Below are positions 1 to 8,779 of a stretch of DNA of 64,000 bases, in pieces. Made by a program: the position numbers and the translations under genes. Below the pieces are notes generated by a model. The model worked only from the letters and a program-made list of their open reading frames with translations, was not told the DNA's origin and ran no database searches. Source of the DNA: Allopusillimonas ginsengisoli. GTDB taxonomy: Bacteria; Pseudomonadota; Gammaproteobacteria; Burkholderiales; Burkholderiaceae_B. The stretch lies in NCBI GenBank assembly GCA_005239165.1, contig RAPG01000011.1, positions 113,598-177,597 of the forward strand. Direction: 5' to 3'. Each line of letters opens with the position of its first letter. The stretch's first letter is position 1.

Positions 1-807
1 CAACGTCTTGTCTTCGTCCGCGTAAAGCACATGCAGGATGGCACCGACCAGCAGCGCGTGCGAAGTCTTCTCCCAGTGGTTCCTACGTTCGAGTGCACCT
101 TCGGGATCGACCAGAATGTCTGCAATGTTCTGCACGTCACGCACCTCATACGTACCACGCCGCACCTCCAACAACGGGTTGTAGGCCGCCGACCGACTAT
201 CGGTGGGGTTGAACAGCAGGCAATGCGAGAAACGCGAGCGCCAGCCAGCAGTGATCTGCCAGTTCTCACCCTTGATGTCGTGGATAACAGCGGACGCGGG
301 CCAGGACAACAAAGTGGGCACCACCAGCCCAACCCCCTTGCCCGAGCGCGTGGGCGCGAAGGTCAAGACGTGCTCCGGGCCTTCATGACGCAGGTACTGG
401 CGATCATGCTGGCCGAGGAACACACCTGCCGATTGCGTGAGGCCGGCCTTGAGGATGTCGTCTGTGTTCGCCCACCGCGCCGAGCCATAGGTTTTTACCA
501 ACTTGGATTGGCGTGAGCGCCAGATGGACATGCCAATCGATACGACCACGGCCACCAAGCCGCTACTGGCCGCAATGACACCGCCTGTGTCAAAAACATG
601 CGGTGCGTAGGCGTCGAAGAAGAACCACCACTCGAACAAGCGCCAGGGGTGATAGATCGGTGTGCCGAGGAAATCAAACCAGGGCAAGCCCAGGCGTAGC
701 TGATAACCCAGGGTGGCGGCTGTCCATTGTGTGGCGCCCCACACTCCGGCGATCACGATACCGAATACCACGGCGAGCTGCCCGAACAGCACGTTCGTCC
801 CTTGCAT
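1..807 (-). CDS. traG: Conjugal transfer coupling protein TraG/VirD4, N-terminal part
   Basis: This is the start of the type IV coupling protein, an inner-membrane ATPase that brings the relaxosome to the mating channel. About 269 codons are visible and the frame runs off the left edge without a stop. The first 100 residues hold hydrophobic stretches (about 8-24 and 78-94), as expected for the membrane anchor. A Walker A motif, APTRSGKG, lies near residues 149-156. I start at the ATG at 807 because GGAGG sits six bases upstream. It follows eexN and traR on the same strand, which is the Tn4371-type order ahead of the trb genes. Confidence 0.9.
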   Translation of the reverse strand, partial: MQGTNVLFGQLAVVFGIVIAGVWGATQWTAATLGYQLRLGLPWFDFLGTPIYHPWRLFEWWFFFDAYAPHVFDTGGVIAASSGLVAVVVSIGMSIWRSRQSKLVKTYGSARWANTDDILKAGLTQSAGVFLGQHDRQYLRHEGPEHVLTFAPTRSGKGVGLVVPTLLSWPASAVIHDIKGENWQITAGWRSRFSHCLLFNPTDSRSAAYNPLLEVRRGTYEVRDVQNIADILVDPEGALERRNHWEKTSHALLVGAILHVLYADEDKTL

Positions 808-1041
808 TCCCAACCTCCGATTTCTCCTGTACAACATTGCGCTGAAAGACGGCGCAACGACGTGCCACAAGCATCAGGATCGGTGCCGGGTCAGTGCCGG
901 TCAAAGACCGTTATTGGGAGAAAGGTCGAGAAAAAGGTATGAGTTCGCGCAGGGGCAAAAGCGGGAAAAACGCCGCAAGCGAAGGCGCATTGCGGCGGAT
1001 AAAGCAAAAAAATTGGGATATTCGTAGCGATACGCCAACGA

Positions 1042-1320
1042 TCAGAACTTGGGCGGATTTTTCGGCGGCGTGTAAGGCGTATCGCCATCGTCATAAAAGC
1101 GTTTGCGGGTAGCCTCGGCGACACGGTTGCACAACACATCGCCCAGCTTGGCGCGATCAATCTTGCATTGCTGGCGCAACTCCTTGAGTCGTTTAGAGCT
1201 TACCGCTAGTTCTTCCACTGTCGGGACGCTCACTTCCGGGGGGTGGATCTCGTTCGACGATTCGGATTGACCGCAGGCAGCCAAGACCGCAGCCAGTACA
1301 AATGGAATGATGTTTTTCAT
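1042..1320 (-). CDS. eexN: EexN-type entry-exclusion lipoprotein
   Basis: A small lipoprotein of 92 residues. It has a short hydrophobic signal sequence ending in the lipobox LAAC, so Cys16 would be lipidated. The rest is a charged mature part with two further cysteines (QQCK and VLCNRV) and a proline-rich tail, PPKNPPKF. This pattern matches the EexN/TrbK-like lipoproteins thought to block redundant mating between cells that carry the same element. Its ATG overlaps the stop of the upstream LysR gene by four bases, so the two are translationally coupled. The entry-exclusion role is inferred from family and position. Confidence 0.75.
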   Translation of the reverse strand: MKNIIPFVLAAVLAACGQSESSNEIHPPEVSVPTVEELAVSSKRLKELRQQCKIDRAKLGDVLCNRVAEATRKRFYDDGDTPYTPPKNPPKF

Positions 1321-2261
1321 GGAGAGGATCCCTCCAGAGAATCGGAATAATGGTCTGGTATGGATCTAGGAAATTCCGGTAACTCGATGGCCTGCACGCG
1401 CTCAATGAACCGTGCCAGCACCTCGGACGGTTCGCCTTCGGGCCGAAGCAGGTAGGTTGTCAGCACATGGGAACGTCCCGCAAGAGGCCGCGCCACAGCG
1501 CCCACCTCCCGACTAGCCGCGATACGTCCAGCTCCCGCAAGACCTAAGGCGAAGCCCGCCGACACCAAGGCCATCATTAGGTCGCACGATGCAACGCGTT
1601 CGAGGACCATAGGCTCCATGTCCACCTTGCGCAGCACCCGCTCAATTTGCTTCGCGTGCCCCTCGCTTACTTCGGGATCACAAAGCACTAGTGGATAGCG
1701 CAGCACCTCTTCCAGTGGGATGCGCTTGTGAGCCAGCAACGGGTGCCGCGCAGGAACCGCCACCATGAGCGGATCTCTCCAGACGGGCGTAGCAACAACA
1801 CCGTCACCAACGTCATCAGACTGAGAAAAGCCAACATCATATAAGTCCTCATGCAGCCCCTTGATCTGTTGAGACAACTGCACTTCAGACAGCCGGACTT
1901 CAACTTCCGGCTCATCCTGTCGGCACAATGCCAGTAAGGTGGGCAAGCGGGATGGAGTAACGCAATCCGACAAAGCCACACGCAACTGTCGATGAAAGCC
2001 GTTGGTGGCCGCGACTACACTGTCGCGGGCCTGTTGTAGAGCGGTAAAAACGCGAGGCACGTGCTCTAAGAACAATTGACCCGCTCGGGTCAATCGAGTG
2101 CTACGTGTGGTTCGAGCGAACAAAAGCACACCGAGTTCTACCTCCAGCTCCTTGATAGCCCGCGACAGCGGGGATTGCTCGATATGTAGCCGTTCGGCCG
2201 CACGCGCGAAATGGAGTTCTTGGGCTACGGCGAGAAAGCAGCGCAGGTGACGTAGTTCCAC
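1317..2261 (-). CDS. traR: LysR-family regulator, TraR of the transfer region
   Basis: A 314-residue LysR-type transcription regulator. The winged helix-turn-helix occupies about residues 1-60 (MELRHLRCFLAVAQELHFARA at the start) and is followed by a two-lobed effector-binding domain. Tn4371-family elements carry a LysR gene just before traG, and this gene overlaps eexN and precedes traG in the same way. It may therefore control transfer genes, though no inducer can be inferred. The promoter should lie in 2262-2490, which also separates the backbone from the cargo block. Confidence 0.85.
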   Translation of the reverse strand: MELRHLRCFLAVAQELHFARAAERLHIEQSPLSRAIKELEVELGVLLFARTTRSTRLTRAGQLFLEHVPRVFTALQQARDSVVAATNGFHRQLRVALSDCVTPSRLPTLLALCRQDEPEVEVRLSEVQLSQQIKGLHEDLYDVGFSQSDDVGDGVVATPVWRDPLMVAVPARHPLLAHKRIPLEEVLRYPLVLCDPEVSEGHAKQIERVLRKVDMEPMVLERVASCDLMMALVSAGFALGLAGAGRIAASREVGAVARPLAGRSHVLTTYLLRPEGEPSEVLARFIERVQAIELPEFPRSIPDHYSDSLEGSSP

Positions 2262-2490
2262 TTTTTCCTTCTACTTTGAATGGTTCCTACCGAATTAGGC
2301 CATCCTTTGTTGGCCCATTGACCAACAGCATCAAGGCAACGACCGGCGCCAGCACAATGACGCGTGCCAGATAGACCGAAACGGTCTCTTACGCACCACC
2401 TAGGCTATAGTCGGTCAGGTTGTCCGCATCCCGTCCAAAGTTCGGCGAAACACGCAACTTAAGGAGCCATGCACCCCGCATGACGATTCA

Positions 2491-3027
2491 CTAAACGGCT
2501 GGAAAGTCGATATCAGTATCATTGATACGGTTGAAGGTGTTAGTGAATATTCCCAGGGCCATGGCCAGCGATATCTCAGCTAGCTGGGTATCGGTGTAGC
2601 CGGCAGCGCGAATGGCAGCGAATTCGTCATCACTGATAGTACCGCTTGTGTTTTGCAAGTTCAGCACAAAACGCACCAAGGCATCGCGCTTGGCGTCACC
2701 CGTGGCATGGCCCTTGCGAATTGCGTGCAGGGCATCAGTCGACAGGCCCACCTTCTTGCCCACCATGTGGTGTGCAGCCACGCAATAGTCGCAGCCAGTC
2801 TGCTCGCTGATCAATAGCTTAATCGTTTCGATGTCTTGCTTGCTCAGGCTACCCGAGTCCAGTGCACCTCCAGCATTAAGAACCGCAGCCAGGGGAACCG
2901 GGATCAAGTGACCCAGAACGGCGTATGCGTTGGGCACGCTACCACCCGCGACCTTCTTAACCCGGACGTAAACATCAGCAGTGGCGCCAGTGGCCGATTC
3001 GATAGCGGGGATAGTGATACGGCTCAT
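2491..3027 (-). CDS. Carboxymuconolactone decarboxylase (AhpD-like) family protein, copy 1
   Basis: A 178-residue all-helical CMD-family protein. It carries the AhpD-type redox motif CDYCVAAH near residues 99-106, with both cysteines and the histidine that support alkylhydroperoxidase activity. It probably reduces peroxides or a related oxidant in the cytoplasm; the physiological donor is unknown. It is closely similar to the protein at 8954-9493, from MSRI-IPAIESATGATAD at the start to RINDTD-DFP near the end. The two also share a conserved 28-base block at the same distance upstream, so they are probably co-regulated paralogues. Confidence 0.85.
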   Translation of the reverse strand: MSRITIPAIESATGATADVYVRVKKVAGGSVPNAYAVLGHLIPVPLAAVLNAGGALDSGSLSKQDIETIKLLISEQTGCDYCVAAHHMVGKKVGLSTDALHAIRKGHATGDAKRDALVRFVLNLQNTSGTISDDEFAAIRAAGYTDTQLAEISLAMALGIFTNTFNRINDTDIDFPAV

Positions 3028-3101
3028 ATATAGCTCCTACAATGGGTTGTGATGAATTATCACTTTAGACTTACGCGATGACTATTTCTAGCCCCTATTT
3101 A

Positions 3102-3129
3102 CTCAATAAAAAGCTCATTAGGATCAAAA
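3102..3129 (-). promoter_or_regulatory. Conserved upstream element of CMD copy 1
   Basis: This 28-base block recurs upstream of the second CMD gene at 9569-9596. Ten identical bases (CTCAATAAAA) begin it on the plus strand and ten (AGGATCAAAA) end it. Both copies sit about 75 bases upstream of their start codon. Read on the gene strand it begins TTTTGATCC. It could be an operator for an AraC regulator, a promoter, or both. Confidence 0.6.
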
Positions 3130-3131
3130 TA

Positions 3132-3815
3132 TTAAACCTGTGCTGTACCGATCAAGGCAGGCAGTTCATCTAGCCCGCTGACTATGACGTGGGGCGTAGC
3201 ACCAAGCTCGTCGAATGCGTTGTTACGACGGTTCACCCAGCAGACCTTGAAGCCAAAATGGCGCGCGCCAGCCGCATCCCACGAATTGGACGACACAAAT
3301 AGAATCTGGTGTGAAGATAGCCCCAGCGCCTCGCACGCCAGCGTATAGACGCGTGGATCGGGTTTGAATACCACAACAGGCTCGACGCTGAGCAGATTAG
3401 CAAAATGTGTTTGCAGCCCGGAATTTTTGACAACACTATCAATCGAGAAAACCGATCCGTTCGACAGGATCGCCAGCGGCAGTCCTAAATTATTCAATCG
3501 CTGCAAGGTGGCAGGCACCTCAGGATACGGAGATAGATTCAGATACGCATCACACAGCGTGGCGCAGGTCGCTTCATCGAGCTCAAAGTTCAAGTGTCGG
3601 CAAGTGTAAACAAGCGCGTCATGGGTAGCTTGCTCGAATGAAACATACCTCCCCATCAAGCTGCGCAGCCAGGTGTATTCGAGCTGTTTTTGCCGCCACA
3701 TCTCACTAATCCGCATGCCTTGCCCAGGGAATGATGCATCGCATTGCTGAGCAACCGAATGAACGTCGTACAACGTCCCATAAAGATCAAAAACGATAGC
3801 TTGTGTATCCGTCAT
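3132..3815 (-). CDS. (S)-2-haloacid dehalogenase, type II (HAD superfamily)
   Basis: A 227-residue HAD-family hydrolase of the L-2-haloacid dehalogenase type, which converts L-2-haloalkanoic acids to D-2-hydroxy acids. The nucleophile motif is FDLYGTLYDVHSVA, with the catalytic Asp near residue 10. An arginine follows in MWRQKQLEYTWL, the serine motif is ILSNGS, the lysine motif is FKPDPRVY, and the final acidic motif is SSNSWDAAGA. All the key positions of the family appear present. It sits 19 bases downstream of the SDR gene in a probable DMT-GST-SDR-HAD operon. The natural substrate may be another halogenated or electrophilic acid. Confidence 0.85.
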   Translation of the reverse strand: MTDTQAIVFDLYGTLYDVHSVAQQCDASFPGQGMRISEMWRQKQLEYTWLRSLMGRYVSFEQATHDALVYTCRHLNFELDEATCATLCDAYLNLSPYPEVPATLQRLNNLGLPLAILSNGSVFSIDSVVKNSGLQTHFANLLSVEPVVVFKPDPRVYTLACEALGLSSHQILFVSSNSWDAAGARHFGFKVCWVNRRNNAFDELGATPHVIVSGLDELPALIGTAQV

Positions 3816-3834
3816 GGAACTTCCTCATGAAGAG

Positions 3835-4641
3835 TCAAAGGGCACAGTGGTCTTTCACCGCCTCGGCAAGTTGTGGTTTGAGCGACGTGAACCTAACGTC
3901 TAGCACCAGGGGATCCTCACGGTTCTGAGCGATCATGGCCTCACGCACCTCCCCGCCACGAATGACCTGCAAGGCGTTGGCTTCTATGCCCTGGACAATG
4001 GCTTGTGCAACTGTGCTGGCTGGCTCCCGAACGAAACCCAGATCCGGACCTGCGCGATTAGACGTCATCATCGGGGTATCGGTGGCCCCGGGATAGACCG
4101 TCAGCACATGCACGCCCTCACCATTCAGCTCTCGACGCAGCGCTTCCCCAAAATGCGAGATCCCCGCCTTGACCGATGCGTAAGTCGTGTAGAAGGGCAC
4201 CCCCACGAGAGCAATGCCCGAAGACACGTTCACGATCATGCCATCTCCCGACGCACGCAGATCCGGCATTGCCGCACGCGTCAGCAAAATAGGCGCTAAT
4301 AGATTGACGTTCACCATCTTTGCAATATCGCTTTCCGGCGTGTCTTCCAGCCTGCCCGCGCGCACGCCTCCTGCGCTATTAATTAGAATGTCGACCCCGC
4401 CCATCGCGGCTCGCGCAGCCACCAAAATTCGCTCCCGACCCTCGGTCGTTCCAACGTCTGCATCAGTGCCATCAGCCTGTCCGCCTGCGGCGCGCAATAG
4501 CTCGACCGCCTCTCCAACAACACTAGGCCGGCGCCCAACGATAAAGACCCTTGCACCCTTGCGAACAAGCTCGGTGGCCGCAGCCAGCCCAATACCGCTC
4601 GATCCGCCGGTAATCAAAACTTTCTTTCCATGTACGTTCAT
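3835..4641 (-). CDS. Short-chain dehydrogenase/reductase
   Basis: A classical SDR of about 268 residues, expected to be NAD(P)-dependent. The cofactor motif TGGSSGIG lies at the N terminus, NSAGG near residue 92, and the catalytic Ser, Tyr and Lys in the stretch VNVSSG...YTTYASVKAG. I use the ATG at 4641 because GAGGTGA lies eight bases upstream; an in-frame GTG at 4653 overlaps that ribosome site. It lies between the GST and dehalogenase genes. The substrate cannot be told from sequence. Confidence 0.85.
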   Translation of the reverse strand: MNVHGKKVLITGGSSGIGLAAATELVRKGARVFIVGRRPSVVGEAVELLRAAGGQADGTDADVGTTEGRERILVAARAAMGGVDILINSAGGVRAGRLEDTPESDIAKMVNVNLLAPILLTRAAMPDLRASGDGMIVNVSSGIALVGVPFYTTYASVKAGISHFGEALRRELNGEGVHVLTVYPGATDTPMMTSNRAGPDLGFVREPASTVAQAIVQGIEANALQVIRGGEVREAMIAQNREDPLVLDVRFTSLKPQLAEAVKDHCAL

Positions 4642-4682
4642 AACTATCTTCACCTCAAAGTATGATTTATATGGACGACCGT

Positions 4683-5387
4683 TCAGGCGGTCGGTGGGAA
4701 GTTCGAAGGAAACAGCGCACGCTGGGTTTCCTCATCATTCACCTTCTTGAACTCAACGTCGGATGCGACCATCCGCGCGCGCGTGACAGCTGGCCTGGCA
4801 TCGACTTCTTGAAACCAACGTTTGATATTTGGGTAAAGCGCCAACGGATCCTCTGCGCCCTTCATCACCCTTGACGCTCTATCCACCCATCCCCAAGCAG
4901 AGATATCGGCGATGGTGTATTCATTGCCGACGATGAACTCCCGATCACTCAGATGATCGTCTAGGACTTTGTAATGACGCTCGACTTCGCGGCGGTACCG
5001 ATTGACAGCGTAGTCCAGTCCCGCAGGCGCCGCATACTGGAAATGCACTGCCTGCCCCGAGAATGGTCCGAGACCAGTGCCTAGAAAAAGCAGCCATGAT
5101 AAGAGCTGCGGACGATCGTGGTCCTGACCGAGGAAGCGCCCGGTCTTCTCTGCAAGGTATATCAAGATCGCCGTGGAGTCGAAAACGACTGTCGATCGCC
5201 CGCCCGGTCCGTCCAAATCCACAATGGCGGGAACTTTGCCATTCGGGCTGATTCTGCGAAACTCCGGGCCGTGCTGCTGACCCTTACTGGTATCCACCGG
5301 GACGACCTCGTACTCCAGTCCAGCCTCTTCGAGAAAGAGGGAAATCTTGGCCGGATTAGGTGTCGGATGATAAAAGAAACAAATCAT
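4683..5387 (-). CDS. Glutathione S-transferase (YfcG/YghU-like), copy 1
   Basis: A cytosolic GST of about 234 residues. The thioredoxin-like N-terminal domain contains a HPTPNPAKISLFLEEAGLEY-type start and the glutathione-binding NGKVPAIVD and DSTAILIYLAEKTG segments. The helical C-terminal domain includes YTIADISAWGW. Such proteins act as disulfide-bond oxidoreductases or conjugate glutathione to electrophiles. The ATG at 5387 has GGAGG eight bases upstream. It lies 12 bases after the DMT gene. A paralogue, 7115-7822, is transcribed the other way, downstream of the TetR gene. Confidence 0.87.
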   Translation of the reverse strand: MICFFYHPTPNPAKISLFLEEAGLEYEVVPVDTSKGQQHGPEFRRISPNGKVPAIVDLDGPGGRSTVVFDSTAILIYLAEKTGRFLGQDHDRPQLLSWLLFLGTGLGPFSGQAVHFQYAAPAGLDYAVNRYRREVERHYKVLDDHLSDREFIVGNEYTIADISAWGWVDRASRVMKGAEDPLALYPNIKRWFQEVDARPAVTRARMVASDVEFKKVNDEETQRALFPSNFPPTA

Positions 5388-5399
5388 TTGCAATGCCTC

Positions 5400-6314
5400 C
5401 TACTTGGCAGTTTCAAGAATGGCAACAGGTGATGGGCGTCTGGTGGCAACCACCACGCCAAGTGCGATGACGATGATTGCCGCAGCACCGAGTAAAGAGG
5501 GGACTTCTCCCAATACAGGTATGGCCAGGAGCGTTGCTAAAACAGGAACCAGCGCCATCATGGCCGCCGCAGCCCCCGCACCGAGCACTGCAACTGCCCG
5601 GTTATAGGCAAACAGCGCCACGCCGCTCATCAGTACACCTTGATAAACAAGCTGGAACACAATTTCCTGAGAGGACGCCTGACTCAGTCTGGACAGGTCC
5701 CATCCCACATACACGGGAACGAAAATAACCGCCGACCAAAAGCAGATCAGCGCCGCCGATTGAAGCGCCGATAGCCGACTGGCCCGAAAGCGCACCGAGT
5801 ACACAGCCCAAGTCATCGCCGCCAGCATCAGCGCGCCATAGCCAAGCGGGTCGATAGCTCCTCCTGTCATCGGACGGCTGATCACCAGTGCAACCAAGCC
5901 GATCAAGATCACCAGGTAACTCCAGATCGTCGATCCCGCTGGCCGCCGCTTCGTAGCATGCCAGCTCATCAGACCTGCCATCACGGGCATCAGGGCGGGA
6001 ACAATCGATGAGGCTTGCGCTGCCGTAGTGAGTTTTAGCCCCATAGCCACGAGCAGCACAAAGGGAGCCCCCCAAAGCACAGCGTAGAGCAGGCCTTCCA
6101 ACCACGCCGCCGCCGCCAGTCGTTGCTTAAACAGCACGGGTGCTAGTAAAACCGCCCCTGCTCCAAAACGCAGTGCAGCAACATCCCAGATGCGCAATTG
6201 GTGTGTGACGGTAAATCGCGTGACCACAAACCATCCGGAAAATATCAGAACCGCGATCGCAGCAAAGGCTAGGCCGTGGGTCCATCGTCCAGGTGATACC
6301 AAGGAGGAGGACAT
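5400..6314 (-). CDS. DMT-family (EamA) exporter
   Basis: An inner-membrane protein of about 304 residues with roughly ten predicted transmembrane helices arranged as two EamA repeats. The family exports amino acids, metabolites or drugs. It is the first gene of the probable DMT-GST-SDR-HAD operon and is divergent from a TetR regulator, so it is likely under TetR repression. I place the start at the ATG at 6314; an in-frame TTG at 6329 is also possible, and neither has a strong ribosome site. Confidence 0.8.
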   Translation of the reverse strand: MSSSLVSPGRWTHGLAFAAIAVLIFSGWFVVTRFTVTHQLRIWDVAALRFGAGAVLLAPVLFKQRLAAAAWLEGLLYAVLWGAPFVLLVAMGLKLTTAAQASSIVPALMPVMAGLMSWHATKRRPAGSTIWSYLVILIGLVALVISRPMTGGAIDPLGYGALMLAAMTWAVYSVRFRASRLSALQSAALICFWSAVIFVPVYVGWDLSRLSQASSQEIVFQLVYQGVLMSGVALFAYNRAVAVLGAGAAAAMMALVPVLATLLAIPVLGEVPSLLGAAAIIVIALGVVVATRRPSPVAILETAK

Positions 6315-6404
6315 ATTCACACTTGCCAAAACATCGAGTGAGTTTCAAAAAGCGAACATATGCTCAAAAGAAGAGAAATCATTGGATGTGGCCTTATGTT
6401 TTAT

Positions 6405-6451
6405 ATCGTTCGATCTAAAATAGCCTTTTTAAATCAATTGATCTAAAATGG
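6405..6451. promoter_or_regulatory. Paired operator-like repeats between DMT and TetR genes
   Basis: Two 19-base repeats lie 28 bases apart at 6405-6423 and 6433-6451. Each has the form ATC-N4-GATCTAAAAT-N-G. Each begins with a small palindrome, ATCGTTCGAT in the first and ATCAATTGAT in the second. They fill the AT-rich gap between the divergent genes, where the TetR repressor would be expected to bind both promoters. Confidence 0.55.
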
Positions 6452-6477
6452 TCAAGTGTTAAATCAACTATTGCCTG

Positions 6478-7098
6478 ATGTCAGAGCAACTGGACGATCG
6501 CTATATGGGTAGACCAAGAGAGTTCGATGAAACCGAAGTCCTCGCTGCGGCGGTCGACTGCTTCTGGGAGCGTGGATACGAAGCAACCTCTATCAGAGAG
6601 TTAGCCGACAAGATGGGATTGACGGGAGCAAGCCTGTACAACGCTTTCGGTGACAAACGAACCCTATATCGCAGGGCGCTCACCTATTACATCGAAACCA
6701 CCTTCGCAGATCGCGTGCACCGGCTCGAAGGCAAACTACCGCCATTACAAGCGATCAGCGCCTTTTTCTCGGAAATCATTGCACGGTCTCTGGACGATAG
6801 GCAGCGACGAGGATGCATGCTTGTGAATTCGGCGTTGGAAGTCGCGCCCCATGACCCGGAGTTCCGAGAAATTGTCACTGAGGTTCTCGGGCATATCGAG
6901 GCCTTCTTCTGCCGATGTGTTCAGGCCGGCCAGCAAGACGGAACGATAACGACATCCCAGTCCGCCGCAGATCTGGGACGACTTCTGCTTGGCGTTCATG
7001 TCGGACTGCGCGTTATTGCGAGAACACGACCCGAGAGGACTTTGCTCGAAGGGATGGTTCGTCCCGCGCTGGCATTGCTCAACCTTCACCCACACTAA
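6478..7098 (+). CDS. TetR/AcrR-family repressor
   Basis: A 206-residue TetR-family regulator. The helix-turn-helix lies in about residues 16-62 (SIRELADKMGLTGASLYNAFG), followed by an effector domain containing RRGCMLVNSALE. The start at 6478 is used; MGRPREFDET a few codons later is an alternative that matches common family starts. It is divergent from the DMT-GST-SDR-HAD operon and 16 bases ahead of the second GST gene, so it probably controls both directions through the repeats at 6405-6451. Confidence 0.85.
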   Translation: MSEQLDDRYMGRPREFDETEVLAAAVDCFWERGYEATSIRELADKMGLTGASLYNAFGDKRTLYRRALTYYIETTFADRVHRLEGKLPPLQAISAFFSEIIARSLDDRQRRGCMLVNSALEVAPHDPEFREIVTEVLGHIEAFFCRCVQAGQQDGTITTSQSAADLGRLLLGVHVGLRVIARTRPERTLLEGMVRPALALLNLHPH

Positions 7099-7114
7099 CG
7101 CAGGAAACGGAACG

Positions 7115-7822
7115 ATGATTGAACTCTATTACTGGCCGACGCCCAATGGTCACAAAATCACGATGTTTCTGGAAGAGGCTGGATTGGACTACCAGATCCA
7201 TCCAGTAGACATCAGTGCCGGCGACCAGTTCAAGCCGGAATTTCTCGCCTTTTCGCCCAACAATCGCATGCCGGCTATCATCGACACCTCTGCGTCCGAT
7301 GGCGGCGAACCTATCACCGTGTTCGAGTCTGGAGCCATCCTGCAATACCTAGCGGAAAAAACTGGAAAATTCCTGCCGACCGGGACGCGTGAGCGCAAGA
7401 CGGTGATGGAATGGGTATTCTGGCAGATCGGTGGGCTGGGTCCTATGGCGGGTCAAAACCATCATTTCTGCCAGTACGCGCCCGAGAAAATACAGTATGC
7501 GATCGACCGCTACGTCAAAGAGACCAACCGCTTGTATGGCGTACTCGATCGTCGCCTTGAAAGCCATGCCTTTGTCGCCGGCGACCAGTACACGATCGCC
7601 GACATGGCCTCGTACCCATGGATCGTGCCATGGAAGCGCCAGCAGCAGGATTTGCAAGCCTTCCCCAACCTGCACCGATGGTTCAACCAAGTACGAGCGC
7701 GCCCCGCCACCATTCGGGCCTATGAAAAGGGCGAACCCTTCTCGAACCGGCCGACGGTGACCGAGGAAGGCAAGAAGCTGCTATTCGGACAAATGGCGCA
7801 CAATATTCCGTTACGCGCGTAA
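7115..7822 (+). CDS. Glutathione S-transferase (YfcG/YghU-like), copy 2
   Basis: A GST of 235 residues, the same length and architecture as the protein at 4683-5387. The segments YWPTPNGHKITMFLEEAGLD, NNRMPAIID and ESGAILQYLAEKTGKF form the glutathione site, and YTIADMASYPW lies in the helical domain. The frame is open further upstream, into the TetR gene, but the ATG at 7115 is chosen because a purine-rich CAGGAAACGG precedes it and the family begins here. It is cotranscribed with the TetR gene. Confidence 0.87.
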   Translation: MIELYYWPTPNGHKITMFLEEAGLDYQIHPVDISAGDQFKPEFLAFSPNNRMPAIIDTSASDGGEPITVFESGAILQYLAEKTGKFLPTGTRERKTVMEWVFWQIGGLGPMAGQNHHFCQYAPEKIQYAIDRYVKETNRLYGVLDRRLESHAFVAGDQYTIADMASYPWIVPWKRQQQDLQAFPNLHRWFNQVRARPATIRAYEKGEPFSNRPTVTEEGKKLLFGQMAHNIPLRA

Positions 7823-8050
7823 TATCGCAACTTGAACACCTGGCTGCGCCCGATGTTATTGGTGAACAGATCGAGCGTCAGTTTCGAATCGGCCAGCACC
7901 TAGTCCGATTTTAGAACTGCGGCTCTTGCCAATCTCTGCAAATTACTGGTTTCACTAATTAGGAAAAGTCCATGTGGGAGGTACCTTGCGGTTGCCTCTC
8001 ACTTGACAGCCGCTTAGTCGTTCGGCGCAATCACTGCCACGGCGACGCAC
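7823..8050. other. Gene-poor stretch between GST copy 2 and a nitroreductase remnant
   Basis: No intact gene is seen. On the minus strand at about 7821-7905 a short open stretch reads LTLDLFTNNIGRSQ, which looks like coding debris, but I cannot assign it. With the pseudogene that follows, the region looks like a recombination scar in the cargo block. Confidence 0.4.
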
Positions 8051-8230
8051 CTACATCAAATCCAACACATCGGTCACCGGCAGGCGCGGCTTCTGCAGCT
8101 AGTTTCCCGGACGCTCCGCTCCTACGGACAACAGCATGACCGGCACTTCATCCTCGCCCAGTCCGAACTCGCGGCGCACTGCATCATCATCGAAACCAGT
8201 CATCGACGTCGAGCCCAAACCGATATTATT
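8051..8230 (-). pseudogene. Nitroreductase-family remnant, C-terminal part
   Basis: Read on the minus strand, this piece encodes IGLGSTSMTGFDDDAV, then GEDEVPVMLLSVG and, after an in-frame stop, QKPRLPVTDVLDLM. This is the typical C-terminal end of a small nitroreductase (flavin oxidoreductase). The internal TAG and the missing N-terminal two thirds mark it as broken. It follows the DUF417 gene, so it may have been the last gene of the AraC-CMD-DUF417 unit. Confidence 0.75.
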
Positions 8231-8245
8231 GCAGCAGCATAGTCT

Positions 8246-8779
8246 TCATCGGTTCGGCGCGCCTTGTTCAGCTCGTGGCTTCTGAACGTTGGGCCACGAG
8301 CCCTTGACAGACGCCAGAAGGAGCGAAAGCGATGCAGCCAGCAGAACAATATCCTTAAGAAGGAACTGGCCAGGCATAGCTGAAATGGCCGGAAATCCAC
8401 CCGCCGTCACTTCTGCTACACCGGGCGTGGTCAAGAAGAAGGTGAGCGTGATCAGATAGGTGGCAGCCGACATCGCTGCACCCAATGCAGAAAAAATGGG
8501 CTGGAAGGCTCCGAGAATCAGAGCCACTGCCGTCGACAGCTCAAGTACGCCTATAACGTAACTTGCCCCTTGAACGCCGAATAAAGCGTGCAACCAGCTC
8601 ATGATGGGGCTGTTGACGATGAACGGAGCGATACCGTTGGCTTCGTAAGCGGTGAATTTCATTCCACCGAACCAAAGAAAGATGATGACCAGAGCCCATC
8701 TGAGCAGAGCAAGAACAGAGAGCGATCCAACGCTCTTTTCAGCGATTTGTAGACGAGATTGTTTTGCACGAGTGATCAT
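8246..8779 (-). CDS. DUF417 (YkgB/RclC-like) inner-membrane protein
   Basis: A membrane protein of about 177 residues with four hydrophobic segments. It contains the DUF417 signature FGGMKFTAYEANGIAPFIV followed by NSPIMSW, as in E. coli YkgB/RclC, a protein of the reactive-chlorine resistance operon. I use the ATG at 8779, where the family usually begins; the frame is open upstream without family resemblance. Upstream on the same strand are the CMD copy 2 gene and an AraC gene that resembles RclR, which supports a role in oxidant defence. The biochemical function of DUF417 is not known to me. Confidence 0.75.
   Translation of the reverse strand: MITRAKQSRLQIAEKSVGSLSVLALLRWALVIIFLWFGGMKFTAYEANGIAPFIVNSPIMSWLHALFGVQGASYVIGVLELSTAVALILGAFQPIFSALGAAMSAATYLITLTFFLTTPGVAEVTAGGFPAISAMPGQFLLKDIVLLAASLSLLLASVKGSWPNVQKPRAEQGAPNR

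Noticed and set aside
2298..2385. Hydrophobic minus-strand stretch (YLARVIVLAPVVALMLLV) between traR and CMD copy 1
   Set aside because: It could be the end of a lost membrane protein at the cargo boundary, but it is too short and has no homologue I recognise.
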